A DNA stretch of 64,000 nucleotides from Panulirus ornatus (Eukaryota; Arthropoda; Malacostraca; Decapoda; Palinuridae), in assembly GCF_036320965.1 (NCBI RefSeq), contig NC_092241.1, positions 3,691,668-3,755,667 of the forward strand. Reading direction: 5' to 3'. Shown here piece by piece: positions 23,251-34,972 of the stretch. The translations under genes were made by a program, and so were the position numbers. Numbering within the stretch: position 1 is the stretch's first letter; each line of letters opens with the position of its first letter. The notes beneath the pieces are model-generated. The model did no database searches and had not been told where the DNA came from. It saw only the letters and a program-made list of their open reading frames with translations.

Positions 23251-23689
23251 TGGCCTGTGCTGGTAACGTTATGGACACGGAGGTCGGACAGTGTGTGGTA
23301 AGCAAGGATCTGATCCCGATGTTCGAATCTGTTTAGAAGGAATCGAAGCGTCCAAGAGAAGAGCTTCAATTCCAGCCCCCAGCTACCATAGGGAACACAT
23401 TACAAGTATATTTCACATCTCCAGCACAACCCACATCACCAACCTTCTCTCTCCTCCTTCCTCAGCTACCCTACTAACCCCAATCCTCATTAGCAATTCC
23501 CCTGCCACCTCAGGGGATGGCCAGAACCCTCAGCAAAATCCCTGCTGGACGAGGCTCACCCTCTCCAGCTTCCCCAGCCAACCAACCTCGGCCCTCCTCA
23601 CGAGGGTCAACTGTACGGGCCTGAAATATGAATTCTTGGTTTTTTCATCAACAATAATAGAGTCAGGGCTCGAACGTGAACTCCAATTT

Positions 23690-24345
23690 GCGTATACTAC
23701 AGCCGGAGCCATTCCTGTGGCGTATAACACAGCTGGAATCATTTCCAGGGAAATGTACCACAGTTGGAGCCATTCTCAAAACGTACAGCTGGTGCGATTC
23801 CTGCAGGCGTATACCATAGCTGGAGCTTCGCCTGGAGGGCTTGTGCCATGGCTGGAGTCATTTCGAAGGCGCGAACCGAAGATGAAGCCAATCCACTTGG
23901 CTTCTACCACAGTGGAAGCCATTCTTGGAGGTATGCACCACAACTGGAGTCATTCCTACGGGCATATGCCACAGGTAAAACAATTCATATTAGCTTACAC
24001 TAAAGCTAGAGCCTTTCCCGGGGACGTACGCTACATCTGAAGCCATTGCCAGGGCATATACGACAGCCGAAGCCATTCCTAGGAGCGAATACCACAGCCA
24101 GAGCCAAACCTAATAGTATGTACCACAGCCGGAGTCATTCCCTGGGCCAACACCACTTAAGGAGCTATTTTCGGGGCACATACCACAATCCGAATCATTC
24201 CTGGAGCTGTAAACCATAGCTGGGGCTATTCCTGAGAGCGTATTCTGTATATGGGGTCATATCCGAGGGCGTATACTACACTCGTGGCCATATCTGGGGC
24301 ATATACCAAATCCGAGGTCATGTCTGTGGACATATACCACACCCG
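23690..24345. repeat. Degenerate about 30 bp minisatellite
   Basis: About 21 units with CACAGC(C/T)GGAGCCATTCC and a GG(G/C)CGTATAC part. Unit length varies from 27 to 33 bp and divergence is high, so the array is old. Confidence 0.85.
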
Positions 24346-25680
24346 AGACCTGTGGTGTCGTTCCCGGAGCCCCTGCTGGGATCTCCACTCGTCACGGTAG
24401 TAAAACGTGGGTGGCAGGAACCGCAGACTAGGGCGGCCCGCCACGCACTGTACCAGGCATCAGTCGTCCTCTCGACTACCGCCCTCACCAGCCCCGCTGT
24501 GTTCGATATGGCAAGGCATGCATGCCCCGTCCTCAGGTAGGAAAGGGAGCGGACAAGAAGGAGGAGAGAGGAGAAGGAATGACGTGACGAAAGGAAGCAG
24601 GACTGAGGGACACTAGTTGGACTCGAATCTGTCAAGTTTTACAAGGCTGAGTACGTCATGTCCAGCACTACTTGGTTCCCGGCCCCTGGGTGTCCCCTGG
24701 ATAGTGTCCCAACCCAACCTGGCTCCCTAGCTGGGTGCTCCCCAGGTGAATACCCCACATTATGCCACCTGAGTTCCTGCCAAGATAACGACCTTAAATT
24801 GCAATGGTTAACGTGTTTCGCAGCCCCAGCTTGGGCAACAGACCCCAGACAACAGACGCATTTGCCTCCAACTACTGGAAAACAACGAGGAATTTACACA
24901 TTCATTGTGACAGAGGATTGCATCCTGCACAGTTCCAGCTAGAATTCCAGTATCATTCGCGAGCCTATAAATGCAACATGGTGTATACAACACAGCTGCC
25001 GAATTAATAATGACTGATGAAAGAGGCCTTAATACACATTCTTATGTATGGAAAGCCTTATTCAATACCAGAATACATCCAGTATACAAGGATCAACATT
25101 TGAACTCGGGTCATTTTCTCGAGGTTCCCGCGTTCTGCCTCCCGACCACAACTCGTCCCTTGCCTGGGCACAGCCTTCAGGTCCGAGTTCACGTTCATTG
25201 TGGACGGTACAGAACTATCAACACCACCCCGCGCCATACGCCTCAGTCATCAGCCACCACGATCCACGCTATACACCACACTCACCGGCTGCCACAACCA
25301 TCACCACCCCCCACCTCACACTGCAGTCACCAGTCGCCACCCTCACCACCCCTGCCATGCACCACAATCACCAGCCAACATCCCAGCCACCAGCACCACC
25401 GCTCCCGCCACACACTACAGTTACCACCCACCAGCACCACCTCCGCTACACACTACAGTGACCGAACCCAACACATACCGTCACCAGTATCATATACCTA
25501 AATATCTGGCAAGTATTCACCTGGTAAATCCTTGATCATCCTTCATCCAGCAATACTCCGCCACCGTCAGGTGGAGGCCAGCCGCTGACCTGCTCACCCC
25601 TGTACTTGAACAAGCCATTACGACACCAGCCTCCAGGTAATTAGCTACCTCACGGTTGTTAAGGAGAGTGCGAAACGCTC
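24346..25680. other. Unassigned; CA/CAC-rich at 25210-25470
   Basis: 24350-24545 is a GC-richer stretch, open in several frames, ending in a donor-like CAG/GTAGG at about 24535-24542. I cannot name a protein. 25210-25470 is a CACCAC-rich low-complexity zone. Confidence 0.35.
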
Positions 25681-25914
25681 CCAGTGGTGGGCAGCGCCTC
25701 GCCAGCCCACACCCCCAACCTCCCCAACACACACACACAGAGGACGGGTTTTGCCTTCATTAGCGGCTTTGCAAGGAGGCAGCCAGCCAAGCCAAGCCAA
25801 ACACCCACACACACAAAAAAAAAGGGAGGGTGTTCCTGGTGTGAGTTGGGCGCACCAAAAGGCCAGTTTTTCGTGACGACAGTTTGGTTGAACACTGAGA
25901 TAAAGTATGTTTCG

Positions 25915-26215
25915 TGGATGGCTGGTTTAACGGAAGCAGGTTTAACGGGAACAGGTTTAACGGGAATAGGTTTAATGGAAGTAGGTTTAACGGGAGCATG
26001 TTTAAGGGAAGCAGGTTTAAAGGGAGCAGATTTAATGGAAGCAGGTTTAAGGAAGCAGATTTAAGGGAAGCAGGTTTGAAGAAAGCAGGTTTAACGGGAG
26101 TAGGTTTAATGGAAGCAGATTTAAAGGGAGCAGGTTTAAGAGAAGCAGGTTTAACGGGAGCAGGTTTAAGAGAAGCAGGTTTAACGGGAGCAGATTTAAG
26201 GGAAGCAGGTTTTTG
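25915..26215. repeat. 15 bp minisatellite
   Basis: About 20 units of GCAGGTTTAACGGGA with variants (TTTAAGGGA, TTTAATGGA). One forward frame mimics a pentapeptide repeat (AGLTG / ADLRE), but the period of 15 alone gives this. A few 1 bp slips switch frames. Confidence 0.9.
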
Positions 26216-26219
26216 AAAA

Positions 26220-27400
26220 AACAAGATGAGCAAGGTTTTACCCGAGGCAGTTCGCAGCAGATGAGGAAGGTTTAACATAAGGATGTTTGTGAGATGCGCG
26301 TCGTTACTAATATCTGAGCCCAGGGAGGCCTTTGAAATAAACAAGATAAGAAAGGTTTGGCGAGGAAGCTTTGTAAGATACACAAGATAAGAAAGTTTTC
26401 CTCCGGTGGCAGCGTAGTGAACACACAAGATTTGGTCTGAGCAGCTGGTGAAACGTACAAGTCAGGTGGTGGCCGGAGCAGCTGGTGAAACGCACAAGTC
26501 AGGTGGTGGCCGGAGCAGTATGTAAAATAAACAAAAATAAGTACGATATCTATTGAAGGTTAGATGTATATACTCCACGGGTCATATTCGAACCCTAGGC
26601 ACGGGGCGTTTGGCTACCTCGGCCACACGAAGAACTTGAAGACACACCTACTAGTGGCGAGGCGTTACTTGGTTACCCCATGCTACTCCCACAGTTGGGA
26701 CACAGCTGCCAGGTGGCTGGTGGTTGTGTGTTTTAACCTCTGTGTGGCCAAAGCAGCCAGATACCCCTCCCAGGGTTCGAACCCAACCCGTGTTGGACAC
26801 AAAACAAGTAAGACTTTGCCGTGAATTGCGTGCAGGATACACAAAATAAGGATCGTTGTACCACGAGCAGCTTGTTAATGTTCAAGTTAAGGAAGGCTCT
26901 GGCAGAGGCAGCTTGTAAGTTAAGAAAGATAAGCAAGGTTTAAAGGACTTAACTTGTGAAATACTATAGATTAGCAAGGTTTACCGGGTACAGCTTGCGC
27001 TAGCTTGTAGATTTCACAAGGTAAGCAACAGTTTAGTTGATGAAGCTTGTGATACAGACCAAAAAACAAGCAGGATCTTAACCAGTGTTGTTTGTAAAAT
27101 AAACTAAATAAACAAGATTTTGACGAGGCCGCTTGTAAATTACAGAAGCTAAGAAATCTCTCAAGGCGTTGGTAGCCTGTGGGATGTACGAGGAATATCT
27201 TAACTGGAAACCTTAAACAGAAGATAAGCCTGATCTTAACTGCTCAGCTTGACAGATTCGTAAGATTAAGCTGGGTCTAAAGTGGGTTAGCTTGTGAGAC
27301 ACACAAAAGCAAGCGAGGATAACGGAGTTAGCGTCAAAACTAAACACCCTAAGAAAGGCTTGGATGGTGGCAGCTTGTGAGATGCACAAGATAAACAACG
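26220..27400. repeat. Very degenerate tandem repeat
   Basis: CTTGTAAGATACACAAGATA and AGCAAGGTTT words recur at irregular spacing of about 55-70 bp throughout, except for a SINE-like insert near 26575-26815. I read it as an ancient minisatellite. Confidence 0.6.
26575..26815. mobile_element. Possible SINE-C (tRNA-like box B)
   Basis: Two GGTTCGAACCC-type words (ATTCGAACCCTAGGCA near 26588; CAGGGTTCGAACCCAACC near 26772) are embedded in sequence like GGCTACCTCGGC and CAGCCAGATACCCC. A similar block occurs at about 48855-49085. Box B is nearly palindromic, so strand is uncertain. Tentative. Confidence 0.4.
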
Positions 27401-27430
27401 TTTAATTGGGGTTATCCTGTGTGTGTTTGG

Positions 27431-27450
27431 GGAGAGAGAGAGAGAGACAG

Positions 27451-27525
<75 letters not shown>
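27431..27525. repeat. (GA)n microsatellite
   Basis: About 94 bp of GA with a few CA interruptions at the left. Confidence 0.97.
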
Positions 27526-27528
<3 letters not shown>

Positions 27529-27734
27529 ACTACTACCAACAAGGATTTGTGGGAGGTAACATGTAAGCTACAACAGATAAGGAAGGTCCCGGGAGATACC
27601 ATCGCTCACCCAGCACGAGTGCTGATGACCTTGTGGTCTTGTGGCGAGGGCAGCGTGTGGCTCACCCAGGTTACCACCACCCGACATGGGGCGAGGAAGC
27701 TTCACCGCAAACGAAGACACACAAAACTTGTGAG

Positions 27735-28175
27735 ACAGTCTGTACAATACACGCGCCACACAACATTATGGCGTTGGCAGCCTGTACAATACACGGACCA
27801 CATAACATTATGGCGTTGGCAGCCTGTACAATACACGGACCACACTACATTATGGTGGATGGTGGCCTGTACAATACACGGGCCACACAACATTATGGCG
27901 TTGGCAGCTGTACAATACACGGACCACAATACATTATGGTGGATGGTGGCCTGTACAATACACGGGCCACACAACATTATGGCGTTGGCAGCTGTACAGT
28001 ACACGGGCCACACTACATTATGGTGGATGGTGGCCTGTACAATACACGGGCCACACAACATTATGGCGTTGGTAGCCTGTAACAATGCACGGGCCACACA
28101 ACATTATGGTGGATGGTGGCCTGTACGGGCCACACTACATCATGGCGGTGGTGGCCTCAAGTACACCGAAGTTAC
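27735..28175. repeat. 42 bp minisatellite
   Basis: About ten units with GCCTGTACAATACACGG(G/A)CC and ACAACATTATGG. Two unit types (GCGTTGGCA ending and TGGATGGTG ending) alternate in the middle, indicating a two-unit higher-order repeat of about 84 bp. Confidence 0.92.
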
Positions 28176-28287
28176 ACCAGATGACGGTGGTGGTAGCCTG
28201 TAAGATATACGGTGGCAGCCTAAAACACACGGGAGGCACGTTATGGTGATGGTTGTCTGTAAGATACACGAGAGATAACCACGCTTC

Positions 28288-28290
<3 letters not shown>

Positions 28291-28324
<34 letters not shown>
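28291..28324. repeat. (GA)n microsatellite
   Basis: Pure GA run of about 33 bp. Confidence 0.97.
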
Positions 28325-28329
<5 letters not shown>

Positions 28330-28628
28330 GAGGGAACGGAAGTTCTGGAGCCAGCCAGCGCTTTTCCCAAATTGTCTCCTTCAAAACCCTGAGGAAATGA
28401 GAAGCGAGAAGACGCAGCGAGATGTCCTCACGACGATGAGCCGACACAATTCCTAAGGGAAGTGTGTAACGAGGGAGTCAACACAGATAACACCGGGGGA
28501 GTTTTAAGTCGCCATGAGAGACATGTGAGGTTAACAAGGTGGCGGCAGGTGTGGGCGTGATGATATCGCCATCACATCTGGGTGCCACAGCCCTGCATGT
28601 CGTGCACACGTACCCGCACACGTACCAG

Positions 28629-28756
28629 CCTCCATGGTGTAGTGGTTAGCGTTACTGACCATGAGTCACTATGGGTCATCCTGGGGTCGGACAATCATAA
28701 GTTCAGATAGAGGGCGTGTGACAATAGGCCTACACCCAACCCAGGCGTTCATCCTT

Positions 28757-28758
<2 letters not shown>
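28629..28758 (+). mobile_element. tRNA-derived SINE-A
   Basis: The head reads CTCCATGGTGTAGTGGTTAG, a good box A (TGGTGTAGTGG), followed by CGTTACTGACCATGA. A box B-like part near 28700 is diverged. The body has CAACCCAGGCGTTCATCC. The 3' end passes directly into (CA)n at 28759. It is shorter than the 35507 copy. Confidence 0.7.

Positions 28759-28792
<34 letters not shown>
28759..28792. repeat. (CA)n microsatellite
   Basis: Pure CA run at the SINE-A 3' end. 28793-29047 is unassigned. Confidence 0.97.
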
Positions 28793-28794
<2 letters not shown>

Positions 28795-29043
28795 CTGATA
28801 GTCGTCCTTAGCACCACAGATGTCTATCTATACACTGTCAGTGTTGTATAGCTTTGCGGCTCGTGCCTGCACTTCACCGATCGCCCCAAGCGTGCCAGCT
28901 ACGTCTAACAGCAAAGCGCGAGGGGGAAGGAAATTCCACCAGCGCCGCTGCAGACGCAGCCGAGGGATAATCATTATACTAAGTGTAAGCAAGGATTAAA
29001 GTTCACCAAGTTATAAGCTTAATACACCCATATGTCAGGGACT

Positions 29044-29047
<4 letters not shown>

Positions 29048-29094
<47 letters not shown>
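29048..29094. repeat. (CA)n microsatellite
   Basis: Pure CA run of about 46 bp. 29095-30040 holds no recognised gene or element. Confidence 0.97.
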
Positions 29095-29104
<10 letters not shown>

Positions 29105-30043
29105 TGTAAACACAAACGGACTCCGGGCGTCCTCTGGAGGGTAGCTGTGGGAGGAGGCAATCTCTCCCATGTGCGGAAGGGCTTCGAAGGCGAGCGTCTC
29201 CAAGCCAAATATTGACGTGGCTGTAGTTAAATATAATAAGTGTTTCCTTGCACAATACCTCTGTGCCCTGCCTGGCTATGATGCCGAATGCATTTAATAT
29301 TTTAATTAAATCAAAATGAACCATCCCAAATGTACACATCGAGTGGAAGTAACGTTTTTTCTCATATATGACATTACCCATCCGTTAGGCGAGGAGGGCA
29401 AGACATATGAGGAAGCTTCCCCAATGTAATTAAACACATCAGACGAAAATATAAAATCATTTCACCTCTGGCACCAGGCAGCCGGAGACGGCCGCGCGCA
29501 CCATTACCGGATCGCCGGCACCACACCGGCGTAACACTCACGCGCCGCGACATGATATTTTAGACCCTACGTGCCCTAACAATAGAGGTGATGTCGGGGG
29601 GTTTGGAGAGGGAAGAGGAAGGGGGGTGAGGCGGGGTGGGGCAGCTATCAGGCTAGTGTGAACACAATGGCCGGTAATGAAGGAGACGCAGGTAGAAATT
29701 TCTGCGGTTGTGGCCGCTGACATTTGGCTGGTGACCGTATTGGACGCCTTACTACGGGAGGGCGCGGGTCCTCCGCCTCCTTATTGATCATGCCTCCCCA
29801 GTACCCATTTATTGACGCCCTTAGCACCATCGCCCTCCCACTCTGGTCATCAAGATGACGGTTAACATTTAGGGAAAAAAAAAAAGCTTCATTGGAAACT
29901 CCAAGTGTGAGGGGCAGTCGACGTTACGATTCCGCCAACACTAACGCTGCCTTCCTCACACCTGCTATTTACAGCTTCTTTTCATTATCTTTCTGCCTTC
30001 CTGACCCTAACTAATGATATTACTAAAATTATACAATGTGGGT

Positions 30044-30522
30044 GTATATATATTTTTTTTTTTTTTTTTTTTATACTTTGTCGCTGTCTCCCGCGTTTGC
30101 GAGGTAGCGCAAGGAAACAGACGAAAGAAATGGCCCAACCCCCCCCATAAACATGTACATACACACGTCCACACACGCAAATATACATACCTACACAGCT
30201 TTCCATGGTTTACCCCAGACGCTTCACATGCCTTGATTCAATCCACCGACAGCACGTCAACCCCGATATACCACATCGCTCCAATTCACTCTATTCCTTG
30301 CCCTCCTTTCACCCTCCTTCATGTTCAGGCCCCAATCACACAAAATCTTTTTCACTCAATCTTTCCACCTCCAATTTGGTCTCCCCCTTCTCCTCGTTCC
30401 CTCCACCTCCGACACATATATCCTCTTGGTCAATCTTTCCTCACTCATTCTCTCCATGTGACCAAACCATTTCAAAACACCCTCTTCTGCTCTCTCAACC
30501 ACGCTCTTTTTATTTCCACACA

Positions 30523-30524
<2 letters not shown>
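30044..30524 (-). mobile_element. RTE-like LINE, 5'-truncated copy 1 of the nest
   Basis: Minus strand. The 3' end is the T-run at 30053-30072, followed by the reverse complement of the family 3' motif (TCCCGCGTTTGCGAGGTAGC on plus). It then runs through the 3' UTR and the C-terminal GRPNWRW-type coding region until it stops abruptly inside (TA)n at 30525. The middle of the 3' UTR is shortened relative to copy 2. Confidence 0.85.

Positions 30525-30565
<41 letters not shown>
30525..30565. repeat. (TA)n microsatellite
   Basis: Separates the 5' end of one RTE-like copy from the 3' end of the next. Confidence 0.97.
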
Positions 30566-30569
<4 letters not shown>

Positions 30570-31209
30570 TATTTGCTTTGTCGCTGTCTCCCGCGCCTGC
30601 GAGGTAGCGCAAGGAAATAGACGAAAGAAATGGCCCAACCCACACCACACACACGTGCACACACACACACGTCCACACACGCAAACATACACACCCACAC
30701 ATCCCAACGTACACACATATATACACACACAGACACACACATATACACACATGCACACAATTCACACTGTCTGGCCCTACTCACCCCCATCGCCACCCCG
30801 CCACACACGGAATAACATCCCCCTCCCCCCTCATGTGCGCGAGGCAGCGCCAGGAAAAGACAACAAAGGCCCCATTCGCTCACACTCAGTCTCCAGCTGT
30901 CATGCAATATTGCCCGAAACCACAGCTCCCTTTCCACATCCAGGCCCCACACAACTTTCCATGGTTTACCCCAGACGCTTCACATGCCCTGATTCAATCC
31001 ATTGACAGCACGTCGGCCCCGGTATACCACATCGATCCAATTCACTCTATTCCTTGCCCGCCTTTCACCCTCCTGCATGATCAGGCCCCGATCACTCAAA
31101 ATCTTTTTCACTCCATCTTTCCACCTCCAATTTGGTCTCCCACTTCTCCTCGTTCCCTCCACCTCCGACACATATATCTTCTTGGTCAATCTGTCCTCAC
31201 TCATTCTCT

Positions 31210-31211
<2 letters not shown>
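30566..31211 (-). mobile_element. RTE-like LINE, 5'-truncated copy 2 of the nest
   Basis: Minus strand: full 3' UTR (two GCTACCTCGC motifs), then a C-terminal frame reading EDRLTKKIYVSEVEGTRRSG and GRPNWRWKDGVKKIL with a stop at about 30980. The truncation point is inside the MERMSE codons and falls into (TA)n at 31212. Confidence 0.88.

Positions 31212-31278
<67 letters not shown>
31212..31278. repeat. (TA)n microsatellite
   Basis: About 33 TA dinucleotides. Confidence 0.98.
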
Positions 31279-31287
<9 letters not shown>

Positions 31288-31487
31288 GAATATAGTCCAT
31301 ATGAACGCGCACTTCCATATAACACAAACCCGCAACAGCCAGGATCGAACTCGGGACCCCTGCGCTGTAAGCGGGAGCGCTACCACTAGACTATGATCAC
31401 CTCTAAAAGTGAAATGATTATTCGAATACTGTGTAATCGAATACCCTTCGTCTCTCGTTGGTGAGCAACGGAGTCTCCATACTGCTG
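31279..31487 (-). mobile_element. tRNA-derived SINE-B
   Basis: On the minus strand: a tRNA-like head with box A TAGTCTAGTGG (31381-31395) and box B GAGTTCGATCCTGG (31330-31352), then CTGTTGCGGG. On the other side lies a GAGACGAAGGGTATTCGA body with a GCTCACC step. The tRNA-like part has CGCTCCCGCTTACAGCG. No acceptor stem closes, so it is not a tRNA gene. It is fused to SINE-A at 31487. Confidence 0.7.
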
Positions 31488-31627
31488 AACGTGACACATT
31501 CACGGGTCGCCCGGGGCCGATCCCACATAGGTCCGAATCCTGGACGCGGCAGGCGGTCCGCAATCTACCCAGCTTTTTATGCTCCTTTAGTGGCTGGCCG
31601 ATAAATTGGTTACCTGCCTTAGATAGG

Positions 31628-31628
<1 letters not shown>
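31487..31628 (+). mobile_element. tRNA-derived SINE-A, 5'-truncated
   Basis: Shows CATTCACGGGTCGCCCGGGG, box B-like GGTCCGAATCCTGG, a GCGGCAGGCGGTCCGCA step, ACCCAGC and a GGTTACCTGCCTTAGAT end. The end joins (TA)n at 31629. Confidence 0.7.

Positions 31629-31691
<63 letters not shown>
31629..31691. repeat. (TA)n microsatellite
   Basis: About 31 TA dinucleotides, followed by a T-run (31692-31707) that is the poly(A) end of the next LINE on the minus strand. Confidence 0.98.
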
Positions 31692-31707
<16 letters not shown>

Positions 31708-33207
31708 GCTTTGTCGCTGTCTCCCGCGTTTGCGAGGTAGCGCAAGGAAACAGACGAAAGAAATGGCCCAACCCACCCCCATACACATGTATATACATAC
31801 GTCCACACACGCAAATATACATACCTACACAGCTTTCCATGGTTTACCCCAGACGCCTCACATGCCTTGATTCAATCCACTGACAGCACGTCAACCCCGG
31901 TATACCACATCGCTCCAATTCACTCTATTCCTTGCCCTCCTTTCACCCTCCTGTATGTTCAGGCCTCGATCACACAAAATCTTTTTCACTCCGTCTTTCC
32001 ACCTCCAATTTGGTCTCCCTCTTCTCCTCGTTCCCTCCACCTCCGACACATATATCCTCTTGGTCAATCTTTCCTCACTCATTCTCTCCATGTGACCAAA
32101 CCATTTCAAAACACCCTCTTCTGCTCTCTCAACCACGCTCTATTTATTTCCATACATCTCTCTTACCCTTACGTTACTTACTCGATCAAACCACCTCACA
32201 CCACACATTGTCCTCAAACATCTCATTTCCAGCACATCCATCCTCCTGCGCACAACTCTATCCATAGTCCACGCCTCGCAACCATACAACATTGTTGGAA
32301 CCACTATTCCTTCAAACATACCCATTTTTGCTTTCCGAGATAATGTTCTCGACTTCCACACATTCTTCAAGGCTCCCAGAATTTTCGCCCCCTCCCCCAC
32401 CCTATGATCCACTTCCGCTTCCATGTTTCCATCCGCTGCCAGATCCACTCCCAGATATCTAAAACACTTCACTTCCTCCAGTTTTTCTCCATTCAAACTC
32501 ACCTCCCAATTGACTTGACCCTCAACCCTACTGTACCTAATAACCTTGCTCTTATTAACATTTTCTCTTAACTTTCTTCTTTCACACACTTTACCAAACT
32601 CAGTCACCAGCTTCTGCAGTTTCTCACATGAATCAGCCACCAGCGCTGTATCATCAGCGAACAACAACTGACTCACTTCCCAAGCTCTCTCATCCCCAAC
32701 AGACTTCATACTTGCCCCTCTTTCCAAAACTCTTGCATTCACCTCCTAACAACCCCATCCATAAACAAATTAAACAACCATGGAGACATCACACACCCCT
32801 GCCGCAAACCTACATTCACTGAGAACCAATCACGTTCCTCTCTTCTACACGTACACATGCCTTACATCCTCGATAAAAACTTTTCACTGCTTCTAACAAC
32901 TTGCCTCCCACACCATATATTCTTAATACCTTCCACAGAGCATCTCTATCAACTCTATCATATGCCTTCTCCAGATCCATAAATGCTACATACAAATCCA
33001 TTTGCTTTTCTAAGTATTTCTCACATACATTCTTCAAAGCAAACACCTGATCCACACATCCTCTACCACTTCTGAAACCACACTGCTCTTCCCCAATCTG
33101 ATGCTCTGTACATGCCTTCACCCTCTCAATCAATACCCTCCCATATAATTTGCCAGGAATACTCAACAAACTTATACCTCTGTAATTTGAGCACTCACTC
33201 ATATAAA

Positions 33208-33208
<1 letters not shown>
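31692..33208 (-). mobile_element. RTE-like LINE, 5'-truncated copy 3 (RT to 3' end)
   Basis: Best-preserved RT of the window. A minus-strand frame from about 33205 down to 32816 reads SECSNYRGISLLSIPGKLYG, then EEQCGFRSGRGCVDQVFALK, FMDLEKAYDRVDRDALW (motif A, catalytic D present) and FYRGCKACVRV. After a frameshift, 32742-32140 reads SQLLFADDTALVADS (FADD box), CFRYLGVDLAADG and MLYGCEAWTMDRVV. 32136-31891 gives the KWFGHMERMSEERLTKRIYV and GRPNWRWKDGVKKIL C-terminus. At least two frameshifts; the endonuclease half is missing. The 5' end is cut in (TA)n at 33209. Confidence 0.92.

Positions 33209-33271
<63 letters not shown>
33209..33271. repeat. (TA)n microsatellite
   Basis: About 31 TA dinucleotides. 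Confidence 0.98.
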
Positions 33272-33274
<3 letters not shown>

Positions 33275-33505
33275 GTTGAAAACGCAATGCGGTAGTTCAG
33301 ATGATTTCATTTAACATGTATTTTTCAACACACAGGAACTACATATTTCCTTGGCATGGCGCTGACAGGACGAACAAGCCAGTGTGTTTTGTTGGGGAGT
33401 TAAAAACTTTGCACCTGATGAGGTGGATTGTCACTGCGGAGCATGTAGTGCGGCATATTTGGAGAAATACATGTTAAACAAAAGTATTTGAACTCCAACC
33501 AAATG
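33272..33505. mobile_element. Penelope-like tail fragments in opposite orientations
   Basis: 33345-33505 (plus) matches the element tail at 44461-44640 (minus): it has CACCTGATGAGGTGGATTGT followed by a GCATGTAGTGC-like part. 33272-33345 (minus) matches the distal tail of the same element (AAAAATACATGTTAAATGAA). So two pieces of the tail lie in inverted order, between two (TA)n tracts. No coding sequence. Confidence 0.55.
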
Positions 33506-33506
33506 A

Positions 33507-33510
<4 letters not shown>

Positions 33511-33582
<72 letters not shown>
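33511..33582. repeat. (TA)n microsatellite
   Basis: About 36 TA dinucleotides. 33583-34438 holds no recognised feature. Confidence 0.98.
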
Positions 33583-33585
<3 letters not shown>

Positions 33586-34438
33586 TTTCTCATTTGTATC
33601 TAATGAATCTTACGATAGTACAGATCAACCACCATCCAGTATGATATACGACTGTAACCGGCAGGCTAACTTGATAAAGAAGATAAATAATATCGCCTTA
33701 GCGGGGTTTAAATGGCGCTACATCACTTCATCTACAACATTATTCATGAAAAAAAAATGAATGAAAAACAAGAATAAATTCAAAACGAGGCGATGTAATC
33801 CTACAACTTCTCCAGCCTAGCTGTAAACATGAGGGGAAGGGGAGGAGGAGGTAGAGCAAAAATATTAATGTGGCAAAAAGTCGACCCATCAGCAGTTGAA
33901 ATAAACACCAGAATATGTTCATAACAGCTTCACATGACGAAAAAGGTCGTCCAGGGTTTTTTTTCTGCATGAAATATAAATGTCACTTTACGTACGAAAT
34001 CTAAGACAGGAGAAGAGTTCAGGAGATCACAGTAAAGGTTTTAGTGAGTTTGAGTCGTGATGTTACGCGCGGGTAGGTGTTCCTCGACGTCTCCGCTGCG
34101 TCCACACTTGTCCAAAAAATGAAAAATCTCACCGAAAGACTTTGAACAGACGTTCACCAGACGGTCGGAGAGGAGTCTTAGCCATTGGCTCCACGAGCGA
34201 AATGCCTATCTAATGTGTATTCTGACCTCCATTTATTCTCGATGGTCCTGGACGTTTTTCTTAATTTGCACTTAATGCTACAACGACGTGATCATACGGT
34301 AGCTTCTCATCTCACTCTTTGACCTTTTCCAGTTCTGTCCAGCGCTCGTGAATTATCGGCTTTTTTATTCATAAACCCAGCAAGCGACGGACGGGGTCGA
34401 TGGTTGAGCTCAAAACACTGACACGAATGTACGCGCGC

Positions 34439-34460
34439 GCACACACACACACACACACAC
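34439..34460. repeat. (CA)n microsatellite
   Basis: Short CA run. 34461-34970 is unassigned. Confidence 0.95.
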
Positions 34461-34972
34461 GGGAGGTACCCACAATCAGTGGTCACTGAGCAAAACACAT
34501 TTCCAAGTGTCAAGGTAAACCGCCGCGTTAACTCAGTCACTTTGTTTACCTCTGGCACACAGCCGAGTCCCGCCAAGTGATGGCCATCGATCAACAGCTG
34601 ACAGTATCGGTGGGGTATGGCGCTCCCGAGCAATATAATGAAAATAAAAGAAAAGAGAAGCAGATGTATTACGTCCAGCCAGCTTGAGTGGACAGTGTGC
34701 AGGTACTGACTTAAATACGAACACAAGGAGTTCCTTAAATACTGATCTGGATTGTAGCCATATTGTTACAGACCCAACATGCTGGTTTGTGCGGGGAGGT
34801 GGCGGGCGGGACCCACAGACTTGCACATATGCTCAAACGTTGCCACTTTCCCCTCGCTGTACGGTGGTCGACTTGTCTTTTCTGTCTCTGTATAACTTAC
34901 CGTCTGTCTGTCTGTACCCTCACCTTCCTATCTTGGTAAGGATTGCTGGGGAGATTTCATTTTGTTTCTCTA

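Noticed and set aside
25684..26216. Pentapeptide-repeat-like protein (AGLTG, ADLRE)
   Set aside because: The 15 bp unit gives five-residue periodicity automatically. Small frameshifts within the array switch frames, which selection on a protein would not tolerate.
34307..34726. 139-codon minus-strand frame with signal-peptide-like start
   Set aside because: Runs through a (CA)n tract and ends without domain features; chance frame.
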